Both the position numbers and the translations under genes were made by a program. Of a stretch of DNA of 32,785 nucleotides, positions 9,819-19,447 are shown one piece after another (position 1 is the first letter of the stretch; the number at the start of each line of letters is the position of its first letter). This DNA comes from Acidiferrobacterales bacterium (GTDB lineage: Bacteria; Pseudomonadota; Gammaproteobacteria; Acidiferrobacterales; Sulfurifustaceae). A model generated the notes under the pieces. That model saw only the letters and a program-made list of their open reading frames with translations. It was not told the origin of the DNA and did no database searches. Location of the stretch: the NCBI GenBank assembly GCA_919902925.1, contig CAKKRZ010000006.1, positions 1 to 32,785 of the forward strand, read 5' to 3'.

Positions 9819-11035
9819 CGATCCAGGGAGTGACCCTGTTGGGCTCCACCGGCAGTATCGGTGTCAACACCCTCGACGTGCTCGCCCGCCATCCGCAACG
9901 CTACCGGGTGGTGGCGCTGGCGGCGCGTCGTCAGGTCGACAAGTTGTTCGATCAATGCCGGCAGCATCGTCCCGACCTGGCCGTGATGTTGGAGACGGAC
10001 GCGGCCGAACAACTGCGCGCGCGCCTGCGGACGGCGGGCCTGCCGACGGAAGTGCGTGCCGGTGCCGAGGCGCTGGAGCAGCTGGCCGGGGACGCACGGG
10101 CAGACGTGGTCGTGGCCGGCATTGTCGGCGCGGCCGGGCTGCGGCCGACCCTGACGGCGGTGCGCGCCGGCAAGCGCGTGCTGTTCGCCAACAAGGAGCC
10201 GCTGGTCATGGCGGGTCGGCTGTTCATCGACGAGGCGCGCCGCAGCGGCGCCCGGCTGATGCCCGTCGACAGCGAGCACAACGCCATCTACCAGTGCATG
10301 CCGCCCGGTTATCGCCCCGGCGAACCCTGCGAGCCGGTCGAGAAGATTTTTCTGACCTGTTCCGGCGGTCCGTTCCGCCGCACGCCGACGGCCGAGTTGG
10401 CGCGCGTGACGCCCGACGAGGCCTGCGCGCATCCCAACTGGGTCATGGGGCGCAAGATCTCGGTCGATTCGGCCACGCTCATGAACAAGGGGCTGGAGCT
10501 GATCGAGGCCTGCTGGCTGTTTCACGTATCGCCCGATCAGGTTGAGGTGGTGATTCATCCGCAGAGTATCGTTCATTCCGCCGTGGCCTATCGCGACGGC
10601 TCGGTGCTGGCACAACTGGGAAACCCCGACATGCGCACACCGATCGCCCATGCGCTGGCCTGGCCGGAGCGCATCGACGCCGGCGTACCTGCGCTCGACC
10701 TGCTGACGCTGGCACGGCTGGAGTTCGAGGCACCCGATTGGCAACGCTTCCCCTGTCTGCGCCTGGCCGGCGAGGCGGCGCGCGTCGGCGGCACCGCCCC
10801 GACCGTGCTCAACGCCGCCAACGAAGTGGCCGTGCAGGCCTTTCTCGACCGGCGCATCGGCTTCACCGACATCCCGGTGATCATCGAGCGCACGCGCTCG
10901 GGCATGACGGTCAGCCCGGATACCTCGCTCGACAGCATCCTGACCGAAGATGCACGCGCCCGGACATTGGCCATGTCGCTGGTCGAGGGCATGCATCCGC
11001 ACACTCACGTCCGCGCCGGAGGAGGAATGTCATGA
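9815..11035 (+). CDS. dxr: 1-deoxy-D-xylulose 5-phosphate reductoisomerase
   Basis: A 406-aa NADPH-dependent enzyme that converts DXP to MEP, the committed step of the non-mevalonate isoprenoid pathway. The N-terminal nucleotide-binding loop is [17 protein letters not shown]; the metal and substrate site includes [12 protein letters not shown]; and [21 protein letters not shown] is the conserved central helix. The track begins at GTG 9809; the ATG at 9815 is chosen because ATGA overlaps the cdsA stop and [11 protein letters not shown] matches the family N-terminus. No Shine-Dalgarno is obvious, which fits coupling. Its product route feeds UppS upstream. Confidence 0.97.
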   Translation: MTIQGVTLLGSTGSIGVNTLDVLARHPQRYRVVALAARRQVDKLFDQCRQHRPDLAVMLETDAAEQLRARLRTAGLPTEVRAGAEALEQLAGDARADVVVAGIVGAAGLRPTLTAVRAGKRVLFANKEPLVMAGRLFIDEARRSGARLMPVDSEHNAIYQCMPPGYRPGEPCEPVEKIFLTCSGGPFRRTPTAELARVTPDEACAHPNWVMGRKISVDSATLMNKGLELIEACWLFHVSPDQVEVVIHPQSIVHSAVAYRDGSVLAQLGNPDMRTPIAHALAWPERIDAGVPALDLLTLARLEFEAPDWQRFPCLRLAGEAARVGGTAPTVLNAANEVAVQAFLDRRIGFTDIPVIIERTRSGMTVSPDTSLDSILTEDARARTLAMSLVEGMHPHTHVRAGGGMS

Positions 11036-12396
11036 CCGGCCTGCCGCTGACCATCGCCGCCTTCATCGTGGCGCTGGGCGTCCTGATCACCGTCCACGAG
11101 TTCGGTCACTTCTGGGTGGCCCGCCTGCTGGGGGTCAAGGTGTTACGTTTTTCGATCGGTTTCGGTCGTCCGCTGTGGCAACGCAAGATCGGCCGTGACC
11201 GGATGGAGTTTGTCCTGGCCTGGATTCCGCTCGGCGGTTACGTCAAGATGCTCGATGAGCGCGAAGGTGAAGTGGCGGCGGCCGATCGCCCGCGCGCCTT
11301 CAACCGTCAGCCCTTGTGGAAGCGCTCACTGGTGGTGCTGGCCGGACCGGCTTTCAATTTCCTGTTCGCCATCCTGGTCTTCTGGGTGTTGTTCATGGCC
11401 GGTGTGTCGGGCATCAAGCCGGTGGTCGGGCACGTCACCCCCGATTCGCTGGCGGCGCGCGCCGGTTTCAAGGCCGGCGAGACGCTGGTGTCGATCGACC
11501 GGATGCCGGTGCAGAGCTGGAATCAGCACCGTCTGTACGTTTTCCGCCGCGCGCTGGAACGCGAACCCGTGCAGGTGGTGACCCGCGACGCGCAAGGCGT
11601 GACGCACGATCGCACCATCGACCTGACGAACTTCCCGCTCGGCCGTGTCAACGCCACGCTGCTGGAGCAGGGCCTCGGGCTGTACGGGTACATCCCGCCG
11701 ACCCTGCCCGAGATCGGCGCTGTGGAGAAGGGCAAGGCCGGCGAGCGCGCCGGGCTGCGTGCCGGCGACCGTCTGCTGGCCGTGGACGGTAAGACTTTCC
11801 GGCGCTGGCCGGAATTCGTCGAGCGCGTGAACGCCTCGGCCGGCAAACTGTTACGCCTGACGATCGAACGCGGCGGACAGACGCAGGTGCTGACGGTTAC
11901 CCCGGAGGCGTTCAGCCACAACGGCCAAACCATCGGCCGCCTGTACGTCTACCCGCAATACGCGCCGATTCCCGAAGAGATGCGCGCGCGCGTCCAGCAC
12001 GGACCGATCGCCGCCCTGAATGCCGCCGCCGGTCAAACCTGGGGTATGTCGTGGCTCACCCTGGAAATGCTCTACCACATGTTACGACTTGAGGTGTCGA
12101 CGAAGAATCTCAGCGGTCCGCTGACCATCGCCCAGTATGCCGGTGAGTCGGCGCGCATCGGGCTTGAGCCCTTTGTCCTGTTCCTGGCCATCATCAGCAT
12201 CAGCCTCGGCGTGCTGAATCTTTTGCCGATCCCGGTTCTGGACGGCGGTCATCTGCTTTATTTCGCCATCGAGGCCATCATTCGCCGGCCGGTGCCCGAA
12301 CGCGTGCTGGCGATCGGCCAGCAGGTCGGACTGGCGATGCTGGCGGCACTGATGTTTCTGGCCATCTACAACGACCTGACCCGCATTTTCCGCTAA
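11032..12396 (+). CDS. rseP: Site-2 intramembrane zinc protease RseP
   Basis: A 454-aa inner-membrane protease (E. coli 450). In known systems RseP makes the second cut of the anti-sigma factor RseA, releasing sigma-E under envelope stress, and clears signal-peptide remnants. The zinc motif HEFGH is at residues 22-26 in the first membrane segment; the second catalytic motif [12 protein letters not shown] has its aspartate at residue 404. Two PDZ regions lie between them (around [24 protein letters not shown] and [24 protein letters not shown]). The track ORF starts inside dxr; ATG 11032 overlaps the dxr stop as ATGA and follows GGAGGAGGA. Confidence 0.97.
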   Translation: MTGLPLTIAAFIVALGVLITVHEFGHFWVARLLGVKVLRFSIGFGRPLWQRKIGRDRMEFVLAWIPLGGYVKMLDEREGEVAAADRPRAFNRQPLWKRSLVVLAGPAFNFLFAILVFWVLFMAGVSGIKPVVGHVTPDSLAARAGFKAGETLVSIDRMPVQSWNQHRLYVFRRALEREPVQVVTRDAQGVTHDRTIDLTNFPLGRVNATLLEQGLGLYGYIPPTLPEIGAVEKGKAGERAGLRAGDRLLAVDGKTFRRWPEFVERVNASAGKLLRLTIERGGQTQVLTVTPEAFSHNGQTIGRLYVYPQYAPIPEEMRARVQHGPIAALNAAAGQTWGMSWLTLEMLYHMLRLEVSTKNLSGPLTIAQYAGESARIGLEPFVLFLAIISISLGVLNLLPIPVLDGGHLLYFAIEAIIRRPVPERVLAIGQQVGLAMLAALMFLAIYNDLTRIFR

Positions 12397-12418
12397 CCAA
12401 AACTAGAACAACGATCCC

Positions 12419-14713
12419 ATGCTGAAACGCTTTCTGTTGGCCCTGCTGTGCTGGGCGCTCACCCCGCCTGTGCTGGCCGCGATCGAGAGGTTTGTCGTCA
12501 AGGACATCCGCGTGGTCGGCCTGCAACGCATCGCCGCCGGCACGGTCTTCAACTACCTGCCGGTCAAGGTCGGCGATACGATTGGCGACAAGAATGTGCA
12601 GGATGCCATCCGCGCGCTCTACAAGACAGGCTTTTTCCGGGACGTGCGTCTCGCGCGTCAGGGTAATGTGCTGGTGGTCACGGTCGTCGAACGCCCGTCG
12701 ATCGCCGCTATCCGCATCCTCGGCACCAAGGAATTTTCCGAGGATGACCTGAAGAAGTCGCTCAAACAATTCGGCCTGACCGATGGACGCGTGTTCGATC
12801 GGTCGCTGCTCGATCGTATCGAGCAGGAACTGCGCCAGCAGTACTTCTCGCGCGGCTTCTATGCAGTCATCGTCAAACCGACGGTGACCCCGCTGGAACG
12901 TAACCGCGTAGATATCACCATCGACGTGCACGAAGGCAGTGCCGCCCGCATCCGTTCCATCAACATGGTCGGTAACGAAATCTACAAGGACAAGGAATTG
13001 CGCGAGCTGTTTACGCTCGGCCCAAGACCGTGGTGGGCGGTTTTTTCCAGTCGCGACCAGTACTCCAAGCAGACACTGACCGGCGACCTGGAGCGGCTTC
13101 GCCATTTCTATCAGGACCGCGGCTACCTGGACTTCCGCATCAGCTCCACGCAGGTGTCGATCACCCCCGATAAATCGCACATCTACATCACCGTGAACGT
13201 GGAAGAAGGGAAGAAGTACCGCATCAAGGGCACACGCCTGGTGGGCCGTCTGCCGGTACCTGAGAAGGAGTTGGCGGCGTTGATCACCATCAAGCCCGGC
13301 GACGTCTTCTCTCGCCGCCTGGTCGCCGACGCGTCCAAATCCATTACCGATCGGCTGGCCAACGACGGCTACGCCTTCGCCAACGTCAATCCCGAACCGG
13401 AGATCGACAAGGCCAAGTCCGAGGTGTTCTTCACGTTTCACGTCGATCCGGGCAAGCGCGTGTACGTGCGCCGCGTCAATTTCTCCGGCAACACCGCCAC
13501 CCGCGACGATGTGTTACGACAAGAGACGCGCCAGCTGGAGAGCGGTTGGTACTCCGCCGAGCAGATCAAACGTTCGCGCACGCGCCTGCAACGCCTGGGC
13601 TTTTTCGAGGACGTCAACGTCGAGACCCCACCGGTGGCCGGCACGCCGGACCAGGTCGATGTCAACGTCAAGGTCAAGGAGCGTGCGACCGGAAACATCA
13701 ATCTCGGCGTAGGCTATTCGGACACGGACGGCGTGATCGTCAATGCCAGCGTGACGCAGAGCAACCTCTTTGGCTCCGGACGCGAACTGTCTGTTTCGTT
13801 CGATAACAGCCAATCCACCACCAACTTTAACGTGCGCTACGTCAATCCGTACTACACGCAGGACGGTGTCACTCGCGGTTTCAATGCCTTTTCGTCGACT
13901 GTCGACGCCGCCCAGGCGGGCACGGCCGCCTATAACACGTCCACGGTTGGTGCCGGCGTCTTTTACAGTATCCCGCTCAGCGAGGACAACCGGATATTTT
14001 TCGGCCTTGATGTGGAGCAAATTCAGATCGAAACAAATATAGCCAGCGCCCAGGTGGCGCAGGATTTTGTTGCGCGCTATGGCGACTCCAACTCAATGTT
14101 GAAAGCAACTGTGTCCTGGGCCAAGGACACGCTGGATAGCACGCTCCTGCCGACGAGCGGAACCGTTCACCGTATTTCTGGTGAGGTTGCCGTGCCCGGC
14201 AGCGATATTACCTATTACAAGTTCAGCTATTTTACCAGCCGCTACTGGCCGGTTACGGCGCGGTCATCGTTCAAGACCAAGCTGGAACTCTCGTACGGTG
14301 GCGGCTATGGCGATACCACGGAACTGCCGTTCTACAAGAATTACTTCGCGGGCGGTTCCACCACCCTGCGAGGCTACCGGTCGCGCTCGCTCGGTCCACG
14401 CGATACCCTGCCACCCAATGACCCCATCGGCGGCAATCGGCGTGTTCTGGTCAATGCCGAGTATCTGTTCCCGATGCCGGGAATTTCGCTGGAGGACAAA
14501 TCCATCCGCCTGAGTGTGTTTGCGGATGGGGGCATGGTGTACGGACGCGACCAACCGCTGGATCTCGGGGAGTTGCGCTATTCAGCCGGTTTGGCGTTTA
14601 ATTGGTTCTCGCCGGTCGGCCCGCTCAGCTTCAGCCTGGCCAAACCCCTGAACGCCAGGGAAGGGGACCGTACCGAAAGCTTCCAGTTCACGCTCGGCGT
14701 GCCGTTTCGCTGA
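12419..14713 (+). CDS. bamA: Outer membrane protein assembly factor BamA (Omp85)
   Basis: A 764-aa beta-barrel protein at the core of the BAM complex, which folds outer-membrane proteins. The signal peptide MLKRFLLALLCWALTPPVLA is followed directly by IERFVVKDIRVVGLQRIAAGTVFNYLPVKVGD, the first of five POTRA domains that run to about residue 420. The barrel follows, with loop-6 motif LRGYRSRSLGPRD near residue 650 and the C-terminal strand ESFQFTLGVPFR. The last residue is R after F rather than an aromatic. It is slightly shorter than E. coli BamA (810). No strong ribosome site is visible before the ATG, 22 bases after rseP. Skp, its periplasmic chaperone partner, is encoded next. Confidence 0.97.
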   Translation: MLKRFLLALLCWALTPPVLAAIERFVVKDIRVVGLQRIAAGTVFNYLPVKVGDTIGDKNVQDAIRALYKTGFFRDVRLARQGNVLVVTVVERPSIAAIRILGTKEFSEDDLKKSLKQFGLTDGRVFDRSLLDRIEQELRQQYFSRGFYAVIVKPTVTPLERNRVDITIDVHEGSAARIRSINMVGNEIYKDKELRELFTLGPRPWWAVFSSRDQYSKQTLTGDLERLRHFYQDRGYLDFRISSTQVSITPDKSHIYITVNVEEGKKYRIKGTRLVGRLPVPEKELAALITIKPGDVFSRRLVADASKSITDRLANDGYAFANVNPEPEIDKAKSEVFFTFHVDPGKRVYVRRVNFSGNTATRDDVLRQETRQLESGWYSAEQIKRSRTRLQRLGFFEDVNVETPPVAGTPDQVDVNVKVKERATGNINLGVGYSDTDGVIVNASVTQSNLFGSGRELSVSFDNSQSTTNFNVRYVNPYYTQDGVTRGFNAFSSTVDAAQAGTAAYNTSTVGAGVFYSIPLSEDNRIFFGLDVEQIQIETNIASAQVAQDFVARYGDSNSMLKATVSWAKDTLDSTLLPTSGTVHRISGEVAVPGSDITYYKFSYFTSRYWPVTARSSFKTKLELSYGGGYGDTTELPFYKNYFAGGSTTLRGYRSRSLGPRDTLPPNDPIGGNRRVLVNAEYLFPMPGISLEDKSIRLSVFADGGMVYGRDQPLDLGELRYSAGLAFNWFSPVGPLSFSLAKPLNAREGDRTESFQFTLGVPFR

Positions 14714-14732
14714 GCATAGAGGAGACCATCAC

Positions 14733-15260
14733 TTGAGATTCCGATACCTGCCCGTTACGCGCCTGTTGATCGGCCTGACGATGGCCGCGGCCGTCACCTG
14801 GAGCGGTGCGGCCTCGGCCGAGCTTAAAATCGGCTACGTGAATGCCGTCAAGGTTATTGAAGAGGCACCGCAGGGAGAGGCGGCGCTGAAAAAGCTAGAA
14901 GCAGAATTCGGTCCGCGTGACAAAAAACTGGTCGAAATGCAGGCGCGCATCAAGCAGCTGGAAGAGGAGCTTAGCAAGAACACACTCGTCCTCAAGGAAG
15001 CCGACCGTCGCGCCCTCGAACATCGTCTGAATATCCAGCGTCGCGAGTTGCGCCGCGCCACCCAGGAGTTCCGGGAAGATTACAATCTGCGGCGCAACGA
15101 GGAACTGGCCGCCCTGCAGAAGGTGGTCCAGCGCGCCATCATCGAGGTGGCCCGCCAGGAACGCTATGACCTGATTCTGCATGAAGGCGTGCTGTTTGCC
15201 AGCGGCAAGACCGACATCACCAACCTGATACTCAAGAAGCTCGGCAAGCAGCTTCCCTGA
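14733..15260 (+). CDS. skp: Periplasmic chaperone Skp/OmpH family
   Basis: A 175-aa protein. Skp trimers hold unfolded outer-membrane proteins in the periplasm and pass them to BamA. A signal peptide ends at GAASA, giving mature ELKIGYVNAVKVIEEAPQGEAALKKLEAEF. The middle is a long charged coiled coil (about residues 55-135), and the C-terminal strand YDLILHEGVLFASGKTDIT completes the trimer core. The start is TTG at 14733, eight bases after AGAGGAG; no in-frame ATG would keep the signal peptide. It sits between bamA and lpxD as in most gammaproteobacteria. Confidence 0.95.
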   Translation: MRFRYLPVTRLLIGLTMAAAVTWSGAASAELKIGYVNAVKVIEEAPQGEAALKKLEAEFGPRDKKLVEMQARIKQLEEELSKNTLVLKEADRRALEHRLNIQRRELRRATQEFREDYNLRRNEELAALQKVVQRAIIEVARQERYDLILHEGVLFASGKTDITNLILKKLGKQLP

Positions 15261-15263
15261 TAC

Positions 15264-16301
15264 ATGGCCGAGACCCTGGCGGAACTCGCGCGGCTGACCG
15301 GTGGACAGTTGCGGGGCGATCGGAAACATACGATCCAGTCGGTTTCGACCCTGGCCGCTGCCGGTCCGGCGGAGATCGCCTTTCTTGCCGACGACAAATT
15401 CCTGCCCCAACTCAAGCGCACCCGCGCCGGTGCCGTCATCGTCGATCCGGCACACGCCAGCGAATGCCCGGGCAATGCCATCCTGACGGATAATCCACAC
15501 CTGGCTTTCGCCCGGATCGCGCAACGCCTGCATCCGGCGTCGGCATCGCGCCCCGGAGTCCACCCGACAGCGGTCGTCGATGCCACGGCACGGGTGGCCA
15601 CCAGCGCCTCCATTGGCGCGCACTGTGTAGTAGGTCCCGGCTGCGTCATCGCCGAGCGAGTCACCCTTGGCCCCCATTGCGTGCTGGGCACACAGGTTGA
15701 GATCGGTGACGACACCCGTCTTGCCGCCCACGTGACGGTGCTGGATCGTTGCGTGCTGGGCAAACGCGGTTTGCTGCAGCCGGGTGCCGTGATCGGCGCC
15801 GATGGTTTTGGTTTTGCGCGCGATGGTGTGCGCTGGGTGAAGGTACCGCAACTTGGCCGCGTGGTGATTGGTGACGATGTCGAGATTGGCGCCAACACGG
15901 CGATTGACCGTGGCGCGCTTTCCGACACCGTCATTGGCGACGGCGTCAAACTGGACAACCTCATTCAGGTCGCGCACAACGTGCGCATCGGTGACCATAC
16001 GGCCATGGCCGGGCAGGCCGGCATCGCCGGTAGCGCGGTGATCGGAAGCCGCTGTACAGTGGGAGGGCAGGCCGTGATCCTGGGCCACCTGGAACTGGGC
16101 GACGATGTGCACGTGACCGCCACCTCGCTGGTGACGAAATCCATCGACGAACCCGGCGCCTACTCATCCAGCCTCAAGGCCATGCCGGTCGCCGGCTGGC
16201 GCCGCAACGTCGCCCGTCTGCACCAGCTCGATGCGCTGGTGCGGCGCGTGGCCAAACTGGAAGAAAGATTACGTAAACTGGTCGGGGAGAAATCTGTTTG
16301 A
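15264..16301 (+). CDS. lpxD: UDP-3-O-acylglucosamine N-acyltransferase
   Basis: A 345-aa enzyme of the third lipid A step: it adds a 3-hydroxyacyl chain from ACP to the 2-amino group of UDP-3-O-acylglucosamine. The N-terminal uridine-binding domain is followed by a left-handed beta-helix built of hexapeptide repeats (residues about 105-300, such as [20 protein letters not shown]). The catalytic histidine is H238 in [13 protein letters not shown], matching E. coli H239. A C-terminal helix ([21 protein letters not shown]) closes the protein. The ATG lies three bases after skp; no strong ribosome site is seen. The stop overlaps the fabZ start. Confidence 0.97.
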   Translation: MAETLAELARLTGGQLRGDRKHTIQSVSTLAAAGPAEIAFLADDKFLPQLKRTRAGAVIVDPAHASECPGNAILTDNPHLAFARIAQRLHPASASRPGVHPTAVVDATARVATSASIGAHCVVGPGCVIAERVTLGPHCVLGTQVEIGDDTRLAAHVTVLDRCVLGKRGLLQPGAVIGADGFGFARDGVRWVKVPQLGRVVIGDDVEIGANTAIDRGALSDTVIGDGVKLDNLIQVAHNVRIGDHTAMAGQAGIAGSAVIGSRCTVGGQAVILGHLELGDDVHVTATSLVTKSIDEPGAYSSSLKAMPVAGWRRNVARLHQLDALVRRVAKLEERLRKLVGEKSV

Positions 16302-16747
16302 ACACGCTCGATATTCACCAGGTGATGAAACACCTGCCACACCGTTATCCCATCCTGTTGGTCGATCGCGTGCTCGACTACAAGAAGGATGAGTTCCTCA
16401 CGGCCATCAAGAATGTCACGATCAATGAGCCGTTCTTCAACGGTCATTTCCCGCATCGCCCGGTGATGCCCGGGGTGCTGATCCTGGAGGCGCTGGCCCA
16501 GGCCAGCGCCATCCTGGCCTTCAAGTGCCTCGATATCCTGCCGGGCGACGACTCGGTCTACTATTTTGTCGGCATCGACAAGGCCCGCTTCAAGCGGCCG
16601 GTGGAACCCGGCGATCAACTGATGCTGCATACCCGTCTCAAGCGGCGCATGCGCGGTATGTGGATATTCGAAACCAAGGCCAAGGTTGGGGACGAGACCG
16701 CGGCCAGTGCCGACCTGATGTGCGCCTACAAGACCATCGGCTCGTGA
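16298..16747 (+). CDS. fabZ: 3-hydroxyacyl-[ACP] dehydratase FabZ
   Basis: A 149-aa hot-dog-fold enzyme that dehydrates 3-hydroxyacyl-ACP in fatty acid elongation. It competes with LpxA and LpxD for the same 3-hydroxyacyl-ACP pool, which makes its place between lpxD and lpxA meaningful. The signature [13 protein letters not shown] is followed by [21 protein letters not shown] with catalytic H50 and E64. The start is TTG at 16298, overlapping the lpxD stop as TTGA, with GGGGAGA about seven bases upstream. Confidence 0.97.
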   Translation: MNTLDIHQVMKHLPHRYPILLVDRVLDYKKDEFLTAIKNVTINEPFFNGHFPHRPVMPGVLILEALAQASAILAFKCLDILPGDDSVYYFVGIDKARFKRPVEPGDQLMLHTRLKRRMRGMWIFETKAKVGDETAASADLMCAYKTIGS

Positions 16748-16760
16748 GCAAGGCGACGTC

Positions 16761-17531
16761 GTGATCCACCCCCAGGCGATTGTCGATCCCAAGGCGCGAC
16801 TGGCGGCCGGTGTCCAGGTCGGCGCCTTCAGCGTCGTCGGGCCTGAGGTCGAGATCGGGGAAGGCACGTGGATCGGGCCGCACGTGATCATCAATGGCCC
16901 GACCGTCATCGGTCGCGAAAACCGCATTTACCAGTTCTGCTCGCTCGGCGAGGCGCCGCAGCACACCGGCTACAAGGGCGAGCCCACGCGGCTGGTCATC
17001 GGCGACCGTAATATCATCCGCGAATACTGCACCATGAACCGCGGTACCGTAGCCGGCGGCGGCGAGACGCGGCTGGGCCATGACGGATTTCTCATGGCTT
17101 ACTGCCACCTGGCTCACGACTGCCGGATCGGCGATCACGTGATCTTCGCCAACGCCACCAGCCTGGCCGGCCACGTGACGGTCGGCGACCGCGCGATACT
17201 CGGCGGTTTTACCATCGCCCACCAGTTTTGCCGCATCGGCGCCTTTGTCATCACGGCACTCGGAGCGGTGACGTTCAAGGACATCCCGCCGTACTTTATC
17301 GCGGCCGGGAACCCGGCCGGCCCGGGTGGCATCAATCTGCGCGGCCTTCGGCGCAATGGTTTCACCGACGAAGCCATCGCCACCATTCGCCGTGCCTACA
17401 AAATTCTATACAAGTCAGGCTCGACCCTTGATGAGGCCCTGATTGAACTTCGCGCGCTGGCCGCCACCCACGGCGAGCTTCAGCGACTGGTGGATTTTAT
17501 CGCCGGCTCGCAACGCGGCCTGATTCGCTGA
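16761..17531 (+). CDS. lpxA: Acyl-ACP:UDP-GlcNAc O-acyltransferase
   Basis: A 256-aa enzyme for the first lipid A step: transfer of a 3-hydroxyacyl chain from ACP to the 3-OH of UDP-GlcNAc. It is a hexapeptide-repeat beta-helix trimer. The catalytic histidine corresponds to H119 in YCHLAHDCRIGDH (E. coli H125). The segment HQFCRIGAFVITALGAVTF aligns without gaps to the E. coli acyl-ruler segment and places Leu167 where E. coli has Gly173, which suggests a chain shorter than C14. The start is GTG at 16761, 13 bases after fabZ, with AAGG upstream. Confidence 0.97.
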   Translation: MIHPQAIVDPKARLAAGVQVGAFSVVGPEVEIGEGTWIGPHVIINGPTVIGRENRIYQFCSLGEAPQHTGYKGEPTRLVIGDRNIIREYCTMNRGTVAGGGETRLGHDGFLMAYCHLAHDCRIGDHVIFANATSLAGHVTVGDRAILGGFTIAHQFCRIGAFVITALGAVTFKDIPPYFIAAGNPAGPGGINLRGLRRNGFTDEAIATIRRAYKILYKSGSTLDEALIELRALAATHGELQRLVDFIAGSQRGLIR

Positions 17532-17534
17532 CCC

Positions 17535-18758
17535 GTGGCTGTCCGCCAGCACTCCCGCGGGAGCCGACGGCATCCGCCATTGAAAGCTCGCCCCATCACC
17601 GATCGGCGCCCGCTGCGGATCGGGATGGTCGCTGGCGAGGCGTCCGGCGATCTGCTCGGCGCCGGCCTGATCCGCGAGCTCCGTCATCGCTGGCCCGAGG
17701 CCGTGTTCGAGGGTATCGGCGGGCCGTTGATGGCGGAACAGGGGTTTGTCATTCGCCTGCCCATGGACGAAATCACCATGATGGGGTGGGGCGGCCTGGG
17801 CCGGTTGTTCAGCATCCTGCGCCATCGCCGTCAGCTGGCCCGGTATTTTCTCGACCATCCGCCGGACGTGTTCATCGGCGTGGACGTACCGGATTTCAAT
17901 CTTTCGCTGGAGGCCCGGTTGCATCGCCGGGGAATTCGCACCGTCCATTATGTGAGCCCGACGGTCTGGGCCTGGCGTCGTTACCGATTGCGGCGCATTC
18001 GTCGCGCCGTGGATCGCATGCTGACACTGTTTCCGTTCGAGGTGGAGTTCTACCGAGCCCACAACGTGCCGGTGACCTGCGTCGGGCATCCGCTGGCCGA
18101 TATCATCCCGTTGCGCTACGACCCTAAGCGCTATCGCAAACGACTTGGGTTAACGGCCGATGGCCCGTTGCTGGCACTGATGCCCGGGAGCCGGGTGAGC
18201 GAGGTGGAGCGCCACGCGGAACTTTTTGTTGGTTGCGCGCTGGAGCTCCGCAAGCGACATCCGAATCTGCGCTTCGTGGCCCCATTCGTGAATACCGAGA
18301 CCCGCCGGATATTCGAGGGCGCGCTGGTGCGCACCGGGAAGTCACTGCCGATCACGCTGATCGACAGGCACTCGCGCGAGGTGTTGGCCGCTTGCGATGC
18401 GGTGCTGCTGGCCTCAGGAACCGCGGCGCTGGAAGCGGCGCTGTTCCGTAAACCCATGGTGGTGGTCTACCGGCTTTCCTGGCTGTCCTACCGGCTCATC
18501 CGCCTGTTCGCGCACGTTGACCTCTATTCCATGCCCAACCACCTGGCTGGGCGGCAGATCGTTCCCGAGTTGATCCAGGCGGATGCCACCGTGGAAAATA
18601 TTGTGCAGGCGGTGGATCGTTACCTCAACAATCCTCACGAAGTCAGGGTGCTGGGGCGCACGCTAGACCGGATTCATCTCAGCCTGCGCCGTAACGCCAG
18701 CCAGTCGGCGGCGCGGGCGGTGAGCGCCTTGATCGGACGCCGTCGATTGCCGGAATGA
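17535..18758 (+). CDS. lpxB: Lipid-A-disaccharide synthase
   Basis: Up to 407 aa. This GT19 glycosyltransferase joins UDP-2,3-diacylglucosamine and lipid X into the lipid A disaccharide at the inner membrane face. The N-terminal motif [19 protein letters not shown], the [14 protein letters not shown] segment, [17 protein letters not shown], the [12 protein letters not shown] loop and the [23 protein letters not shown] donor site are all typical. The start is uncertain: GTG at 17535 lies three bases after the lpxA stop but has no clear ribosome site and gives about 25 extra residues before the conserved core; TTG at 17580 is an alternative closer to the E. coli N-terminus. Confidence 0.96.
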   Translation: MAVRQHSRGSRRHPPLKARPITDRRPLRIGMVAGEASGDLLGAGLIRELRHRWPEAVFEGIGGPLMAEQGFVIRLPMDEITMMGWGGLGRLFSILRHRRQLARYFLDHPPDVFIGVDVPDFNLSLEARLHRRGIRTVHYVSPTVWAWRRYRLRRIRRAVDRMLTLFPFEVEFYRAHNVPVTCVGHPLADIIPLRYDPKRYRKRLGLTADGPLLALMPGSRVSEVERHAELFVGCALELRKRHPNLRFVAPFVNTETRRIFEGALVRTGKSLPITLIDRHSREVLAACDAVLLASGTAALEAALFRKPMVVVYRLSWLSYRLIRLFAHVDLYSMPNHLAGRQIVPELIQADATVENIVQAVDRYLNNPHEVRVLGRTLDRIHLSLRRNASQSAARAVSALIGRRRLPE

Positions 18759-19333
18759 CCGGTTTCCTGCTGATCGCTGGCGTGGATGAGGCCGGGCGCG
18801 GTCCGCTGGCCGGTCCGGTGGTGGCAGGAGCCGTCATTCTTGACCCCGACAGACCCATTGAGGGCCTGGCCGACTCCAAGGTGCTATCAGCGGCAAGACG
18901 CGAATCGTTGGCCGAGGCCATCCGCGAGCGGTCTCTGTGCTGGGCGCTTGGACTGGCCGAGGCTGAGGAAATTGACCGACTGAACATATTGCAGGCCACC
19001 CTGTTGGCCATGCAGCGTGCGGTGGCGGCGCTTGTCCGGGCACCGGACAAGGTGCTAATCGACGGCAACCGCTGCCCTCGTCTGTCCTGTCCCGCCGAGG
19101 CCATCGTAAAAGGCGATGCTACCGTGCCCGCGATCTCGGCGGCATCGATCATCGCCAAGGTGCATCGCGACCATATAATGACCGAACTCGATTCGCGCTA
19201 TCCCGGATACGGATTTCTTCAACACAAGGGATACCCAACCCGCGTCCACCTGCAGGCACTGGAACGTCACGGGGTCAGCCCGATCCACCGGCTAAGTTTT
19301 GCCCCCGTGGCAAAAATACTGAATAAAAGATAG
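18755..19333 (+). CDS. rnhB: Ribonuclease HII
   Basis: A 192-aa nuclease that cuts RNA in RNA-DNA hybrids and starts removal of single ribonucleotides from DNA. The active-site motif [19 protein letters not shown] carries the first two acidic ligands; the others lie in LIDGNRCP and the [17 protein letters not shown] region, with [13 protein letters not shown] between. The ATG overlaps the lpxB stop as ATGA. It ends the tightly packed run that starts at tsf; a 114-base gap with its own promoter features separates it from dnaE. Confidence 0.97.
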   Translation: MTGFLLIAGVDEAGRGPLAGPVVAGAVILDPDRPIEGLADSKVLSAARRESLAEAIRERSLCWALGLAEAEEIDRLNILQATLLAMQRAVAALVRAPDKVLIDGNRCPRLSCPAEAIVKGDATVPAISAASIIAKVHRDHIMTELDSRYPGYGFLQHKGYPTRVHLQALERHGVSPIHRLSFAPVAKILNKR

Positions 19334-19370
19334 TTATAACAATAAGTTATGAATTATATTTAATACTTGA
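19331..19370. other. AT-rich island between rnhB and dnaE
   Basis: These 40 bases contain only 6 G or C (15%), in a region that is otherwise about 60-70% GC. The block holds the near-repeats AGTTATAAC and AAGTTATGA. It lies 40-80 bases upstream of a TATAAT box and just before a CAGGCC-GGCCG-GGCCTG hairpin (19385-19401) that has no T-tract. It may be a binding site for a nucleoid protein or an UP-like element; the sequence alone does not decide. Confidence 0.6.
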
Positions 19371-19410
19371 TCTAGGGCTAATTTCAGGCCGGCCGGGCCT
19401 GGAAGGGGCT

Positions 19411-19416
19411 TATAAT
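19411..19416 (+). promoter_or_regulatory. Candidate -10 box for dnaE
   Basis: A perfect TATAAT lies 31 bases before the dnaE ATG, which would put the transcript start near 19423 and give a leader of about 25 bases. No acceptable -35 box is found 16-18 bases upstream, where the GGCCGGCC hairpin lies, and the extended -10 TGn is missing. The promoter may be weak or depend on an activator. Confidence 0.45.
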
Positions 19417-19447
19417 CGATGTTCTTCCGGTGCTGTCAGTCAATCAC

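Noticed and set aside
9467-11008. 513-aa minus-strand ORF opposite cdsA and dxr
   Set aside because: Both plus-strand genes have full family motifs; the antisense translation resembles nothing known and is typical of high-GC shadows.
12300-12418. Possible sigma-E promoter upstream of bamA inside rseP
   Set aside because: GGCACT resembles the -35 GGAACT, but the spacing to TCTACA is about 14 bases and the match is poor. No reliable call is possible.
19385-19401. CAGGCC-GGCCG-GGCCTG as a terminator after rnhB
   Set aside because: The stem is short and is followed by GGAAGGGG rather than a T-run, so it is not a standard terminator.
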